Positions 1 to 8,838 are shown, numbered from the stretch's first letter. The stretch is 64,000 nt of DNA from Paenibacillus phoenicis (GCF_034718895.1 NZ_JAYERP010000001.1:1736001-1800000), one strand, 5' to 3'. Translations and numbers: made by a program. The notes: generated from the letters alone by a model not told the origin.

Positions 1-1085
1 CGGCGTCCCGCGAACTGCAGCGCATCCCGTGGATGGAAGCGCAGCAGACGCTGGTGCAGGCGGTCTTGCGCCGCGCCGGCCAATTGCAGGCGCGTCTGCA
101 TGTGGCCCGTCAGCCGCGAGGACAGCCGGTCCAGCCGCTCCGCGTGCTGGAGCAGGCTGCGCCGCGGCTGCGTCAGCGCCGGCGAGCGTTGCAGCCGGCG
201 CAGCCGTTCGCGCGCCTGCTGCAGGCGGTGCTGCAAGCTCTGCTGCAGCACCTGTTCTCGCTGGCGCAAGAGCGCGCGCAGCTCGGCCGTGTGCGGCACG
301 GCCAGCTCGGCAGCCGCTGTGGGCGTGGCAGCTCGCAGGTCGGCGACGAAATCGGCGATAGTGAAGTCCGTCTCATGGCCCACGGCCGAGATGACGGGAA
401 TCGCCGATTCATAGATCGCCCGCGCGACCTGCTCCTCGTTGAACGCCCACAGCTCCTCGAGCGAGCCGCCGCCGCGGCCGACGATGAGCACGTCGGCCTC
501 GCCCATCGCGTTCAGCGTTCGGATCGCTTTCACGATCGACGGCGCTGCCCCCTTGCCCTGGACAAGCACGGGGTACAGGATCACTGCTGCCTGCGGATAA
601 CGCCGCCCCAGCGTCGTTAAGATGTCGCGGACCGCCGCTCCGGTTGGCGAGGTTACCACGCCGATCGTCTTCGGGAACCGCGGCAACGGCCGTTTGCGTC
701 CCGGCGCGAACAAGCCCTCCGCTTCGAGCTTCTGCTTCAGCTGCTCAAAGGCCAGATACAGGCTGCCTACGCCGTCCGGCTGCATATGCGTCACGTAGAA
801 TTGATACTGGCCATCCCGCTCGTAGACGGAAACATTACCGCGTGCAATCACGCGCGTGCCTTCTTTAGGTCGGAACGGCAGCCGCTGGTTATACGATGCG
901 AACATAATGCTTTTGATCCGGCTGTCCGCATCCTTCAGCGTGAAATACATATGCCCGCTGGAATGATGCGTGAAATTGGAAATTTCACCGCGAATCCAGA
1001 CGTCGGTGAGCACCTGATCCGATTCCAGCTTCATCCGGATGTAGCGGTTTAATTCCTTGACCGTCAAAATCCGTTGCTGATCCAA
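1..1085 (-). CDS. xseA: Exodeoxyribonuclease VII large subunit, C-terminus cut by window edge
   Basis: Large subunit of the nuclease that degrades single-stranded DNA to short oligonucleotides with XseB. About 361 codons are visible and the 3' end lies outside the window. The protein opens with an OB-fold (seen at WIRGEISNFTHHSSGHMYFT) followed by the catalytic domain with GVVTSPTGAAVRDI and VGRGGGSLEELWAFN. The tail is a long Gln/Arg/Leu-rich helical region typical of the family. The start is a TTG at 1085, chosen because a GGAGG lies 8 bases upstream and the frame has no ATG at the family N-terminus. It follows folD on the same strand, as in B. subtilis, but a 247-base gap with repeats separates them. 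Confidence 0.95.
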   Translation of the reverse strand, partial: MDQQRILTVKELNRYIRMKLESDQVLTDVWIRGEISNFTHHSSGHMYFTLKDADSRIKSIMFASYNQRLPFRPKEGTRVIARGNVSVYERDGQYQFYVTHMQPDGVGSLYLAFEQLKQKLEAEGLFAPGRKRPLPRFPKTIGVVTSPTGAAVRDILTTLGRRYPQAAVILYPVLVQGKGAAPSIVKAIRTLNAMGEADVLIVGRGGGSLEELWAFNEEQVARAIYESAIPVISAVGHETDFTIADFVADLRAATPTAAAELAVPHTAELRALLRQREQVLQQSLQHRLQQARERLRRLQRSPALTQPRRSLLQHAERLDRLSSRLTGHMQTRLQLAGAAQDRLHQRLLRFHPRDALQFAGR

Positions 1086-1106
1086 AGGTGCCGCCTCCTT
1101 TCCGAG

Positions 1107-1306
1107 AATAAGGGCAATGTATACCCTTATTTGCTTCTCGTTGTCGCTGCTGATGAAGATAAGGGAACTTTTTTCCGTTATTTTATCGCTGTTGCCCCTA
1201 TATGCGGGGTTTTCCACCTATCGCCCAGCAATAAGGCCAAAAAAGTCCTCTATTTTCCCAAAATGCCATCATCAGAGCGAAATAAGAACGTTTTGTTCCC
1301 TTATTT
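1107..1306. repeat. Four spaced copies of a 26-bp imperfect palindrome between folD and xseA
   Basis: Copies start at 1107, 1158, 1230 and 1281 and each is 26 bp. Every copy begins with AATAAGG or GATAAGG (AATAAGA in the last) and ends in a TTATTT or CTATTT that pairs back to it, with an 8-10 base centre that varies. Spacing is 51, 72 and 51 bp. A smaller dyad, CCCC/GGGG around 1195-1209, sits in the wider central gap. The stretch has no plausible gene. It lies inside the probable folD-xseA transcript, so each unit could form an RNA hairpin. Whether it acts on RNA or DNA cannot be told from sequence. Confidence 0.8.
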
Positions 1307-1332
1307 GAACCCAGTTATTCGACAACTTTAGC

Positions 1333-2190
1333 TTAAGCCAGCCCTTGCAGGCGTTTGGCTGCAATCAGCGTATTTTGCATCAGCATCGTAATCGTCATCG
1401 GGCCAACGCCGCCAGGTACGGGTGTGATCGGTCCGGAAATCTCTTTAACGTTCTCAAAATCCACGTCCCCGGCCAGCTTGCCGTTTACCAGTCGGTTCAT
1501 CCCGACATCAATGACCACGGCGCCTGGCTTCACGTAAGAAGCATCCACAAAGTTCGCGCGCCCGATTGCAACCACAAGAATATCCGCGAGGCGAGTCAAC
1601 TCTTTCATGTTCGCCGTACGCGAATGACACATCGTTACTGTGGCGTTCTCCCGTTGCAGGAGCAAGGAAACCGGCTTGCCGACGATGTTGCTGCGGCCAA
1701 TGACAACCGCATGCTTCCCGGCGATCTCCACGCCTGTGCGTTTGATGAGTTCAATCACCCCCGCCGGCGTACACGGCAGCAAGCTGTCGTCGCCGATCAT
1801 CAGATTCCCGACATTCATCGGATGGAATCCGTCAACGTCTTTCTCCGGCGAAATGGCATCGATGACCGCTTTCTCATCAATATGCTTGGGCAACGGCAGT
1901 TGCACCAGAATCCCATGGATATTCGCCTGATGGTTCAGCTTGTCCACCAAAGCGAGCAGGTCCTCTTGCGGCGTTTCCGCCGGGAGGCGATGAACCTCCG
2001 AATAGTAGCCCAGCTCATGGCAGGCTTTCTCCTTGTTCCGCACATATACCTGCGAAGCCGGATCTTCCCCGACGAGCACGACCGCCAGTCCCGGCGTAAA
2101 GCCTTGCTTCGCCAGCTGTTCTACCTCTGCGCGCAAATCCTTGCGGATATCCTCCGAAATTTGTTTACCGTTAATGATTGGTGCTGTCAT
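1333..2190 (-). CDS. folD: Bifunctional methylenetetrahydrofolate dehydrogenase/cyclohydrolase
   Basis: FolD oxidises 5,10-methylene-THF with NADP and hydrolyses the methenyl product to 10-formyl-THF, feeding purine and formyl-Met synthesis. At 285 residues it has the usual length. Visible family motifs are [18 protein letters not shown], which holds the catalytic Lys region, [17 protein letters not shown], and the nucleotide-binding [14 protein letters not shown]. The gene lies 42 bases downstream of nusB on the same strand, matching the B. subtilis order nusB-folD-xseA. No promoter is evident in that short gap, so co-transcription with nusB is likely. Confidence 0.97.
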   Translation of the reverse strand: MTAPIINGKQISEDIRKDLRAEVEQLAKQGFTPGLAVVLVGEDPASQVYVRNKEKACHELGYYSEVHRLPAETPQEDLLALVDKLNHQANIHGILVQLPLPKHIDEKAVIDAISPEKDVDGFHPMNVGNLMIGDDSLLPCTPAGVIELIKRTGVEIAGKHAVVIGRSNIVGKPVSLLLQRENATVTMCHSRTANMKELTRLADILVVAIGRANFVDASYVKPGAVVIDVGMNRLVNGKLAGDVDFENVKEISGPITPVPGGVGPMTITMLMQNTLIAAKRLQGLA

Positions 2191-2232
2191 GCTCGTCCGC
2201 TCCTCTTCCTTAAATTAAAATTGAAAATGGAA

Positions 2233-2682
2233 TTATCGTTTGTTCTTCAATTGATCGATGTCTTGAATCATCTTCCCAAGTACGCCGTTGACGAATTTGC
2301 CGGATTCCGGGGATCCAAAATGCTTGGCCAGCTCGATCGCTTCATTTACAGCGACTTTCCCCGGCACGTCATCGCGGAAGATCATTTCATAAGTTGCCAG
2401 ACGCAACACCTGCCGGTCCACCTTGGACAAGCGGCTGATTTGCCATCCCTTCAAATAATCCTCCAGCAAGCTATCGATCGCATCCTTCCGGCTCCAGGTG
2501 CCGTTGACCAGCTCCAGCGCGAAAGCCCGTGTCGCATCTACATCCGACAGCTCGACCTCACCTTCGTTCTCTTCCATCGCTTCCGTCAGCAGCATCGTTA
2601 CCGCTTCGTTCGCGTCCACCTCGTTCATTTCCATCTGGTACATGCTCTGCACCGCAATCTCTCTCGCCAAACGCCGTTTCAT
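2233..2682 (-). CDS. nusB: Transcription antitermination factor NusB
   Basis: NusB with NusE binds boxA RNA and supports rRNA antitermination. The protein is all-helical and 149 residues long from the chosen start MKRRLAREIAVQ. A longer reading frame starts at 2700, but the AGGAGG ribosome binding site lies inside that extension, 6 bases before the ATG at 2682, so the shorter start is preferred. The conserved C-terminal part with PGKVAVNEAIELAKHFG and FVNGVLGK is present. Its neighbours match the B. subtilis yqhY-nusB-folD arrangement except for two extra genes upstream. Confidence 0.95.
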   Translation of the reverse strand: MKRRLAREIAVQSMYQMEMNEVDANEAVTMLLTEAMEENEGEVELSDVDATRAFALELVNGTWSRKDAIDSLLEDYLKGWQISRLSKVDRQVLRLATYEMIFRDDVPGKVAVNEAIELAKHFGSPESGKFVNGVLGKMIQDIDQLKNKR

Positions 2683-2841
2683 CTGCTTCCTCCTAACCAA
2701 TTTCTACGCTTTACTCTTCCATCATGGCTTACCTTTAAGTTGCTATGCTTCAAATCCTATCTTTCAGTTCTTACCCCTAAGCATAGACCAAAACCGGCTC
2801 AAACATCACCGGACATTTAACAATTCACGACTCTCTTTAAC

Positions 2842-2915
2842 ACAAAAAAAGACCCGTAATAGGCTTACTCCACAAAAGGGGCAAGAACACGTTCCTAGCT
2901 CTTTTCCGGAGTAAG
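2842..2915 (-). terminator. Long rod-like hairpin with trailing T-run upstream of nusB
   Basis: On the minus strand CTTACTCC (2908-2915) pairs with GGAGTAAG (2864-2871). Inside it a second helix forms from AAAAG-x-GC and GC-x-CTTTT, and a small apical stem from GAAC/GTTC. A T-run (2844-2850) follows about 13 bases past the stem base, further than in a standard intrinsic terminator. It could be a weak terminator for the asp23-amaP-DUF2273 transcript, an attenuator for nusB, or a processing site. Confidence 0.45.
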
Positions 2916-2970
2916 GATATCACAGGAAGCGGTAATGAGGAATTCAAAATTCAAAATCCCATTTAAAATC

Positions 2971-3216
2971 TCATTTAAAGGGACGCCAACGCGTGGACAG
3001 CCATTCCCAAATCGTGCCCCAAGGTAAGAGCGGGCCTCCCTCCAAGTCCTTCTGCTTACCAATCGTATACCCGATAAATAGCAGCAAGGCGCAGAACAAC
3101 ATATTCCAGAATCCGAAAAACAGATAGATCGGGCATAAAAACACGGCCGCCGCTATCCCGAGCAGGCGTCCTTTGTGACTCTCCCACAATTGTTTCCAGA
3201 ACACCCCGCTGCTCAC
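2971..3216 (-). CDS. DUF2273 small integral membrane protein
   Basis: An 81-residue protein with two closely spaced hydrophobic segments around residues 17-35 and 37-50, a basic N-terminus and a Trp-rich tail. Its length, topology and place directly after Asp23 and AmaP fit the DUF2273 family of alkaline-shock-associated membrane proteins. The molecular role is unknown. The GTG start at 3216 lies only 2 bases past the amaP stop and abuts a GGGG; a second GTG at 3204 has better spacing and is an alternative. Probably co-translated with amaP. Confidence 0.8.
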   Translation of the reverse strand: MSSGVFWKQLWESHKGRLLGIAAAVFLCPIYLFFGFWNMLFCALLLFIGYTIGKQKDLEGGPLLPWGTIWEWLSTRWRPFK

Positions 3217-3218
3217 CC

Positions 3219-3758
3219 CTATTCAACCCGGCCTTTGAGAACCGGGGAATGGACCAGATTGGCAATGTACACCGATACGTAGGAAACAGGAATCCCGGTA
3301 ATTTCCTCGACGCGGTCATGGACTTGTTTCTGAACTTCTTCCGTCAACGCAGGGATCGACGTCTCCCCGTCCACAAGCGCACGCACAACGATTTCAAGTC
3401 CGGATTCCGTAATCCGAATCCGCGTCTTCACTTCCTTGATGCCACGCACGCGGGAAGCGGCTTTGTAAGCCAAGTTCTCGATGGTGTCCACCGAGATCTG
3501 GATATCGCCGTATTCATTGCGTTGGTCAATCGAGGTCGCCGAGCTGCGGTCTCTGCTGACGGATATGTAAAACACACGAATGCTGATCAAGAGCAGCAGG
3601 ATTGCCGCTACCCAAGTGCCGATATAGATCGGTTGCTGCTCCAGGACCTTCAATTCCAGAGGAACGGCGTCCGTGAGCACGAGAATAACGAATACGGATA
3701 GGATGGCAATGCTTAAGCTGTAAATAAACATCAAAATTCGATCTAAAATTTTGGCCAC
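3219..3758 (-). CDS. amaP: Alkaline shock response membrane anchor protein AmaP
   Basis: AmaP anchors Asp23 to the cytoplasmic membrane in Gram-positive bacteria. Two membrane segments (about residues 7-30 and 45-67) form an N-terminal hairpin. They are followed by a cytoplasmic Asp23-like domain, seen in DIQISVDTIENLAYKAASRV and the C-terminal TGIPVSYVSVYIANL. The GTG start at 3758 follows AAGGAGG by 11 bases. The gene sits between asp23 and the DUF2273 gene, the usual arrangement. It is absent from the equivalent B. subtilis locus, so this is a lineage-specific addition there. Confidence 0.88.
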   Translation of the reverse strand: MAKILDRILMFIYSLSIAILSVFVILVLTDAVPLELKVLEQQPIYIGTWVAAILLLLISIRVFYISVSRDRSSATSIDQRNEYGDIQISVDTIENLAYKAASRVRGIKEVKTRIRITESGLEIVVRALVDGETSIPALTEEVQKQVHDRVEEITGIPVSYVSVYIANLVHSPVLKGRVE

Positions 3759-3790
3759 GACAGGTATTGCCTCCTTAATAAGAGGGTTGC

Positions 3791-3851
3791 TTCAGCTTGT
3801 CCCAGCTGAAAATTACAGTAAACCCCTGACCAAGGAAGCGGTCAAGGGGTT
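3791..3851. terminator. Two hairpins between asp23 and amaP
   Basis: One perfect 7-bp hairpin, TTCAGCT/AGCTGAA (3791-3810), is followed by a stronger one, AACCCC-TGACC/GGTCA-A-GGGGTT (3821-3851). On the minus strand the second is followed by TTTACTGTAATTTT, a poor T-run. A partial terminator that lowers amaP expression relative to asp23 fits best. Confidence 0.5.
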
Positions 3852-3863
3852 CATGACAAATCG

Positions 3864-4271
3864 TTATTTCACGCGATGGGTCGCTTCCACTTCTTCCACA
3901 CGTTCGGCTGCTTTGAAAATGACGTCGTGAATATGTACGTTCACTTCAACGACATTCAGTCCCGTCATGTTTTCGATGGAGCGTTTCACATTACGCTGGA
4001 TTTCCGAGGCGACTTCCGGGAGACGGTTGCCGTATTCGACGATAACGGATACGTCCACCGCAGCTTCACGTTGACCGACTTCCACCTTCACACCCTTGGA
4101 AAGGTTCTTTCTTCCCAATAGTTCGGCGATCCCGCCGGCAAATCCACCGCTCATTCCGGCAACCCCCTTCACCTCGACGGTAGCCAGTCCAGCAATCACT
4201 TCGATGACTTCGGGGGCAATTTGAATTTCACCAATATCCGTACGTTCGAATTCCGTTGGCAATGTGCTCAT
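3864..4271 (-). CDS. Asp23/Gls24 family envelope stress protein (YqhY-like)
   Basis: A 135-residue soluble Asp23-family protein. Two conserved parts are visible: the N-terminal IQIAPEVIEVIAGLATVEVKGVAGM and the C-terminal NMTGLNVVEVNVHIHDV. In B. subtilis the homologue YqhY lies in the same place downstream of accC and has been linked to control of fatty-acid synthesis. The ATG at 4271 is preferred over one at 4280, because the GAGGTGG ribosome site abuts the upstream ATG. It has its own sigma-A promoter and no terminator separates it from accC, so it may be made from two transcripts. Confidence 0.9.
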   Translation of the reverse strand: MSTLPTEFERTDIGEIQIAPEVIEVIAGLATVEVKGVAGMSGGFAGGIAELLGRKNLSKGVKVEVGQREAAVDVSVIVEYGNRLPEVASEIQRNVKRSIENMTGLNVVEVNVHIHDVIFKAAERVEEVEATHRVK

Positions 4272-4339
4272 TCTATTCATCCACCTCTCAATAAGTATGA
4301 CGCTGCTCTAACGATAGATACCGCGCACTTATTATACAT

Positions 4340-4368
4340 ACTATATCATTTTGGGTTCATTATGACAA
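4340..4368 (-). promoter_or_regulatory. Sigma-A promoter for the asp23 gene
   Basis: On the minus strand TTGTCA (4363-4368) and TATAGT (4340-4345) are separated by exactly 17 bases, about 70 bases before the asp23 start. Confidence 0.65.
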
Positions 4369-4383
4369 ACGCGAGGCGGCTTT

Positions 4384-5727
4384 CTATATCTCGTTTTCTT
4401 CCAAAAATTTGATATCAAAGTCACCTTTAATAAAGGTCGGATGCTCCAGCAGCTTCTGATGGAAAGGAATCGTGGTATGAATTCCTTCGATGACGAATTC
4501 GGACAATGCCCGTTTCATCTTCGCGATCGCTTCCTCCCGTGTCGGTCCCCAAACGATCAGTTTCGCGATCATCGAATCGTAATGGGGCGAGATCATGTAC
4601 CCTGGATAAGCTCCGCTGTCGACGCGAACACCCGGTCCGCCCGGAGGCAGATAGAAACCGATTTTCCCCGGAGACGGCATAAAGTTGCGGGTAGGATCCT
4701 CCGCATTAATCCGGCATTCGATCGACCAACCGTTCAGCTTAATGTCCTCTTGGGTGAAGGATAGCGGATTACCTTCGGCCACAGAGATCATCTCTTGAAT
4801 CAAATCAACGCCGGTGACCATCTCGGTAACCGGATGCTCAACCTGAATCCGCGTGTTCATTTCCATGAAATAAAACTGTCCGTCCGGACCCAGTAGGAAC
4901 TCCAGCGTTCCCGCACCGGAGTAGTTCACCGCCAGCGCGGCCCGAACCGCCGCTTCTCCCATCTCTTGCCGCTTCTCTGGCGAGAGCACCGGGCATGGCG
5001 CTTCCTCGAGCAGCTTCTGCCGACGGCGCTGAACTGAGCAATCGCGTTCACCCAAGTATACAGCGTTACCGTGTTTGTCGGCGATGATTTGGATCTCCAC
5101 ATGCTTCATGCCGGTCAAGTATTTTTCGAGATAGACACCGGCGTTCCCAAACGCTTTTTGCGCTTCTTGCTGCGCCGTTGTAATTTGCTTAATCAGCGAT
5201 TCCTCGTCCTCGGCAATCCGAATCCCTTTGCCTCCGCCGCCGGCGGTCGCTTTGATGATGACCGGATAACCGATGTCCCGAGCAACCATCACGGCTTCTT
5301 CGAGGTCCTCAATCAATCCGTCCGAGCCCGGAATGACGGGCACGTTGGCCTCTTTCATCGTTTGCTTCGCCATCGCCTTGTCCCCCATGCGGGTAATCGC
5401 TTCCGGGGAAGGGCCGATAAACGTAATATTGCAGGAGCCGCAGATTTCCGCGAAGTCGGCATTTTCGGCCAGGAACCCATACCCTGGATGAATCGCGTCG
5501 CACTCCGTCAACGTCGCTACACTCATCAAATTGGTCAGATTCAAATAGCTGTCCTTGGACGGCGTAGGTCCGATGCAATAAGCTTCGTCGGCCAAACGGA
5601 CGTGCAGCGAATCCTTGTCCGCTTCGGAATAGACCGCTACGGTAGAAATCCCGAGTTCACGGCAAGCACGAATGATCCGCACAGCAATCTCGCCGCGGTT
5701 AGCAATCAATATTTTATGAAATTTCAT
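4384..5727 (-). CDS. accC: Acetyl-CoA carboxylase, biotin carboxylase subunit
   Basis: ATP-grasp enzyme that carboxylates biotin on AccB with bicarbonate, the first half-reaction of malonyl-CoA synthesis. It is 447 residues long, normal for the family. It starts with [20 protein letters not shown], has the glycine-rich ATP lid [12 protein letters not shown] (about residue 160), [12 protein letters not shown], and the metal-binding [15 protein letters not shown] near residue 290. AAAGGAGG precedes the ATG at 5727. The gene follows accB with an 87-base gap, the conserved accBC order. Confidence 0.97.
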   Translation of the reverse strand: MKFHKILIANRGEIAVRIIRACRELGISTVAVYSEADKDSLHVRLADEAYCIGPTPSKDSYLNLTNLMSVATLTECDAIHPGYGFLAENADFAEICGSCNITFIGPSPEAITRMGDKAMAKQTMKEANVPVIPGSDGLIEDLEEAVMVARDIGYPVIIKATAGGGGKGIRIAEDEESLIKQITTAQQEAQKAFGNAGVYLEKYLTGMKHVEIQIIADKHGNAVYLGERDCSVQRRRQKLLEEAPCPVLSPEKRQEMGEAAVRAALAVNYSGAGTLEFLLGPDGQFYFMEMNTRIQVEHPVTEMVTGVDLIQEMISVAEGNPLSFTQEDIKLNGWSIECRINAEDPTRNFMPSPGKIGFYLPPGGPGVRVDSGAYPGYMISPHYDSMIAKLIVWGPTREEAIAKMKRALSEFVIEGIHTTIPFHQKLLEHPTFIKGDFDIKFLEENEI

Positions 5728-5814
5728 GAGATACTCGTATCCTCCTTTGGAAAGCTAGGGTAACGGCCCTTGAAGCTGCAACATGCGTGATGCGTTAAGG
5801 GCGTATTCCTTGGT

Positions 5815-6312
5815 TTACTCCGGCTTCACCAAAAAGAGAGGCTGACCGTATTCGACCATCTGCCCGTTCTCCACCAGGATGTCGATGATTTCGCCTTTCA
5901 CTTCCGCCTCCAGCTCGTTCATCAGCTTCATCGCTTCAATGATGCAGACCGTCGTCTTCTCGCCGACTTTGTCGCCGATATTTACGTAAGGCTGAGCTTC
6001 CGGCGACGAGGCACGATAAAACGTCCCGACCATCGGCGAAACAATGGTATGTAAGTTCGCAGCAGGTGCAGCCGATGGGGCCGAGTCTGTCGCTTGAGGA
6101 GCCGATACCGTTTCTTGCGGAGCCGGAGCCGATGCGGCAGCTTGGACATTTTGCGGTACAGCGGCAACAACCTGCGGCTGCACGTGAACAACTTCACTCG
6201 CGCCGTTCTTGCGAATGGACAAGCGAGCGCCTTCATTTTCGATTTCTAGTTCATGCACGGACGTTTGGTCCAGCAGCTCGATCAATTCTTTAATTTCACT
6301 CAGCTTAAACAT
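5815..6312 (-). CDS. accB: Biotin carboxyl carrier protein of acetyl-CoA carboxylase
   Basis: A 165-residue carrier. An N-terminal helical part is followed by an Ala/Pro/Gln-rich linker (about residues 45-85) and the biotinyl domain, with EAMKLMNE placing the biotinylated lysine at residue 129. The C-terminal half-motif [15 protein letters not shown] is intact. The longer frame starting at 6363 is not used, because AAGGAGAGAG lies just before the ATG at 6312 and the family begins [12 protein letters not shown] sigma-A promoter lies about 80 bases upstream, after the spoIIIA terminator. Confidence 0.96.
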   Translation of the reverse strand: MFKLSEIKELIELLDQTSVHELEIENEGARLSIRKNGASEVVHVQPQVVAAVPQNVQAAASAPAPQETVSAPQATDSAPSAAPAANLHTIVSPMVGTFYRASSPEAQPYVNIGDKVGEKTTVCIIEAMKLMNELEAEVKGEIIDILVENGQMVEYGQPLFLVKPE

Positions 6313-6390
6313 ATCTTCACTCTCTCCTTCAGCTTTGTAGGAAAAGCCTTGGCCTTCAACCATAAGCCTTCTCGGCTCATAACTTTATGT

Positions 6391-6418
6391 ATTATATCAT
6401 AATCGATCAAAATGGAAA
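6391..6418 (-). promoter_or_regulatory. Sigma-A promoter with extended -10 for accBC
   Basis: A perfect TATAAT (6391-6396) preceded by TGA gives a TGN extended -10. The -35, TTTCCA at 6413-6418 with a 16-base spacer, is poor. It lets accBC be expressed in growing cells independently of the sporulation operon upstream. Confidence 0.6.
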
Positions 6419-6420
6419 GA

Positions 6421-6438
6421 GTCCAAGTTGCCTCGGAC
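6421..6438 (-). terminator. Hairpin ending the spoIIIA operon
   Basis: GTCCGAG and CTTGGAC pair around a GCAA loop about 40 bases past the spoIIIAH stop. The following TCTTTCCATTTT is only a weak T-tract, so read-through into accBC is possible. Confidence 0.5.
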
Positions 6439-6476
6439 CCTTCCCTCCTCGGTTGCTATTCGACTGTGCTATAACC

Positions 6477-7268
6477 TTATTGTTTTACGTATTGCACGCT
6501 GACTTTATCCTGGGATACGCCCAGTTCCTTGATCACGAGGTCCATGATGCTGACGGCTTCTTTCGCTTCCATCTTCTCGCTGATCACCACGACTTTATAT
6601 TTGTCGTCCGCTTCTTGTACGACGGCATTGGCATATTGCTGTTTCAATCTTTCTTCGATGTCATAGATTTTCGCTTCTTTCTCTTCCAAAGCGCTTAATT
6701 CTTGTTGAGCCATTGCAGCTTCTTCAAGGGATTCGTTTTCGTTGATCGTTTTCATCAGCTCTTCTTGCTTCTTCACGTTATCCTGTGCACGAGCGAATTG
6801 GTAAGCGTTCAGCGTGTCCGAAGAAGAGACGCCTTGAGCTTCCAGCTGACTCAGCACATCTTCATCCGTTGTGGCTTCCTTCTGGCCGTTGTCCGCAGCT
6901 GCGGTATCTTCCGACGCCTTGCCAGCATCGGCCGTTTGCGTATCCGTGGAGGTTGCGGTATCGCCGTCTTTGGCCACATCCGTATTTTCGCTCTTGCCCT
7001 CTTCGGCGGATTGCTCGGTTTGATCGTCAATCGCTGTATCGTCCGTGATTGTGCTGCTGTTTTCACTGCCGTCCGTTGTCACTTCCGAAAGGATGACATC
7101 ATCGCCGTCTGTGCTTCCATTCATGCCGTTATTTGTCGCAGTCACCTGTTGTCCGTCTGCTGTTGTCGCAGGTTGCGGTCCTTCTTCCGTAAATAAGTAG
7201 TAAGCGGATAAAATCACCATCAAGCTCAGCATGGAAACCAGCCAAATCGTTTGTCTTTTGGATTTCAT
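6477..7268 (-). CDS. spoIIIAH: Stage III sporulation protein AH
   Basis: Mother-cell membrane protein whose periplasmic domain binds forespore SpoIIQ to form the feeding-tube channel across the double membrane. The 263-residue protein has one N-terminal membrane segment (about residues 7-26), a long acidic Thr/Asp/Ala-rich spacer, and a C-terminal YscJ/FliF-like ring domain ending VIKELGVSQDKVSVQYVKQ. The ATG at 7268 is chosen because GAGGAGG lies 9 bases upstream; the in-frame TTG at 7286 abuts it. The spacer is longer than in B. subtilis. Last gene of the spoIIIA operon. Confidence 0.95.
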   Translation of the reverse strand: MKSKRQTIWLVSMLSLMVILSAYYLFTEEGPQPATTADGQQVTATNNGMNGSTDGDDVILSEVTTDGSENSSTITDDTAIDDQTEQSAEEGKSENTDVAKDGDTATSTDTQTADAGKASEDTAAADNGQKEATTDEDVLSQLEAQGVSSSDTLNAYQFARAQDNVKKQEELMKTINENESLEEAAMAQQELSALEEKEAKIYDIEERLKQQYANAVVQEADDKYKVVVISEKMEAKEAVSIMDLVIKELGVSQDKVSVQYVKQ

Positions 7269-7330
7269 ATTGGATTTCCTCCTCAAAAATGTATTCGAAC
7301 GAAACGTTTCCTTAAATTTTGATTGCTTCC

Positions 7331-7978
7331 TTATTGAGATTGCTTGCGCGGGACGACGGAGATCCGGTAAGCCGGTACGTTTAAGCCCTTCTCAACCGCA
7401 TCGACGATCAAGCTTTTCACCGTTTTGTTCTCAGCTCCCCGGGCGACGACCAGCACGCCACGAACCTTAGGCTTGATCTTCTTGGTGACGATCGGCTGCT
7501 CGCTGCCGGAAGCCTCGTAGGTGACGATCTGTCCGTCACGGGTATATTGGGTGATATGGCGTTTTCCCCCACCCGCATCGCTTTCTTCCGTTAGCTCCTG
7601 CGAATCTTTGATGTTTCGTTGGACCACGATTTCCTCGGTCGAATCGATGGTGACCAGCACATCCACCGCACCGACGCCCACGATTTTCTCCAAAATCTCC
7701 TTGGTTTTGCCTTCGAGCGCCGTTTCGATGCTGCTGAATTCATCGTCGCCCGTGACGCCCGCAGATCCGGTCGATCCGGAAAGGTCCTGCATCATCGGCG
7801 GTTCGCGGCTCCCTTCGCCGTTGTTATCCAGCTGCTTCACGTTAACGAAGGAGTTAAACAACATGATGGCGATCCCAACCAACCCGAGGATCAACAGCCA
7901 ACGAAACGTACTTGCGGTTTTTTTGCCATCCGTACCCTTGCCTAGCCATTGCTCCAGTTTCTTCAGCCATCCCGGCAC
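7331..7978 (-). CDS. spoIIIAG: Stage III sporulation protein AG
   Basis: Forms a large ring in the SpoIIIA-SpoIIQ channel. One membrane segment lies near residues 25-45, then a linker and a ring-building domain with KEILEKIVGVGAVDVLVTID and the C-terminal SLIVDAVEKGLNVPAYRISV. The frame opens at a GTG at 7987, but that codon overlaps the GGGAGG site, so the second GTG at 7978 (MPGWLKKLEQW) is preferred, giving 215 residues. It lies 20 bases after spoIIIAF. Confidence 0.95.
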   Translation of the reverse strand: MPGWLKKLEQWLGKGTDGKKTASTFRWLLILGLVGIAIMLFNSFVNVKQLDNNGEGSREPPMMQDLSGSTGSAGVTGDDEFSSIETALEGKTKEILEKIVGVGAVDVLVTIDSTEEIVVQRNIKDSQELTEESDAGGGKRHITQYTRDGQIVTYEASGSEQPIVTKKIKPKVRGVLVVARGAENKTVKSLIVDAVEKGLNVPAYRISVVPRKQSQ

Positions 7979-7998
7979 TTTCTTCACCTCCCGGCGTG

Positions 7999-8838
7999 TT
8001 AATCATTTAGATGCTCGGCCCTAAGGACCGTGATTGCCTCTCGATCAACGCCCCAGTTCTCCTGGAGCAGCTCTTCGATTTGCGAGACCAGCCGGTCTGC
8101 CGCCGGCTCGGCATCGCCTGCGGACGTGCCGCCGATTTTGCCATCTTCCCCTGAAGGGTTCCCGTCCAACGACTCTTCAGGGGAACTGGCCATCGCCGCT
8201 TGGCTCTGCGCTTCGGATTCCTCCTCAGCGTCCCCGGTCTTGCCGGAATTGCTTGTGTTTACGCTGATTTTTATTTTTTCTACCGGTGCGATCGATACCT
8301 CCGGCCCTCTTCCGGCTGCATCGGCTTTTGCTGTTTGCTCTTCCGACTTCACCTGCGCCATGACGACCTCTACTGAGGAAATAACCGGCTCTGCGGCCAG
8401 CGGACGGATTCCGCCGGCTTCGGATTTTTCCGCGGGTTTGGTTTTCAGCTTGACGGTTACCCGTTCAACTTGCCGTCCTGTCGAGCGCTCGATTTGTTGC
8501 TTCATTTGCCTTGCCGCCTCCTCGCCTGCCCAGGCCAACGCTTCGGACTCCTGCTTTTCCCTCAGCTTCTCGCCCTGCTGTAGGATCGCTTCCGTGCTTT
8601 GAACCTGGGAATGACTCTCTAGTCCGTCCCAGCTCGTCGAGAATGCTGCCTCCAGCTGGTCTTTGGCATCGGCTGAGAAGAAACGCATGACTGGGGATAT
8701 CAACGTTAGCAGGATCAGCAGGCTGACCACGAATCTGACGTAACGCTCCATCGCGCGGTTGGGCAGCAGCAAATCGATAAACACGGCGATTAACACGATG
8801 AAGATGATTTCTCTCAGCCACTCCGCCAGCCAGTCCAC
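7999..8838 (-). CDS. spoIIIAF: Stage III sporulation protein AF
   Basis: Membrane component of the SpoIIIA complex. Two N-terminal membrane segments (about residues 9-25 and 34-52) with the family sequence FIDLLLPNRAMERYVRFVV are followed by a long polar region. At 279 residues it is longer than the roughly 206 residues of B. subtilis, because the middle carries an extra Glu/Ser/Ala-rich stretch. The C-terminus VDREAITVLRAEHLN fits the ring-like domain. The GTG start follows AAGGGGTGG. Confidence 0.93.
   Translation of the reverse strand: MDWLAEWLREIIFIVLIAVFIDLLLPNRAMERYVRFVVSLLILLTLISPVMRFFSADAKDQLEAAFSTSWDGLESHSQVQSTEAILQQGEKLREKQESEALAWAGEEAARQMKQQIERSTGRQVERVTVKLKTKPAEKSEAGGIRPLAAEPVISSVEVVMAQVKSEEQTAKADAAGRGPEVSIAPVEKIKISVNTSNSGKTGDAEEESEAQSQAAMASSPEESLDGNPSGEDGKIGGTSAGDAEPAADRLVSQIEELLQENWGVDREAITVLRAEHLND

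Noticed and set aside
1345..2820. A 491-codon plus-strand frame across folD and nusB
   Set aside because: Antisense shadow of two well-supported genes; composition is not protein-like.
4281..4383. FapR or sigma-B site near accC and asp23
   Set aside because: No ATTAGTACCTAGTACTAAT-like palindrome or GTTT-N14-GGGWAW pair is present; a sigma-A promoter explains the gap.
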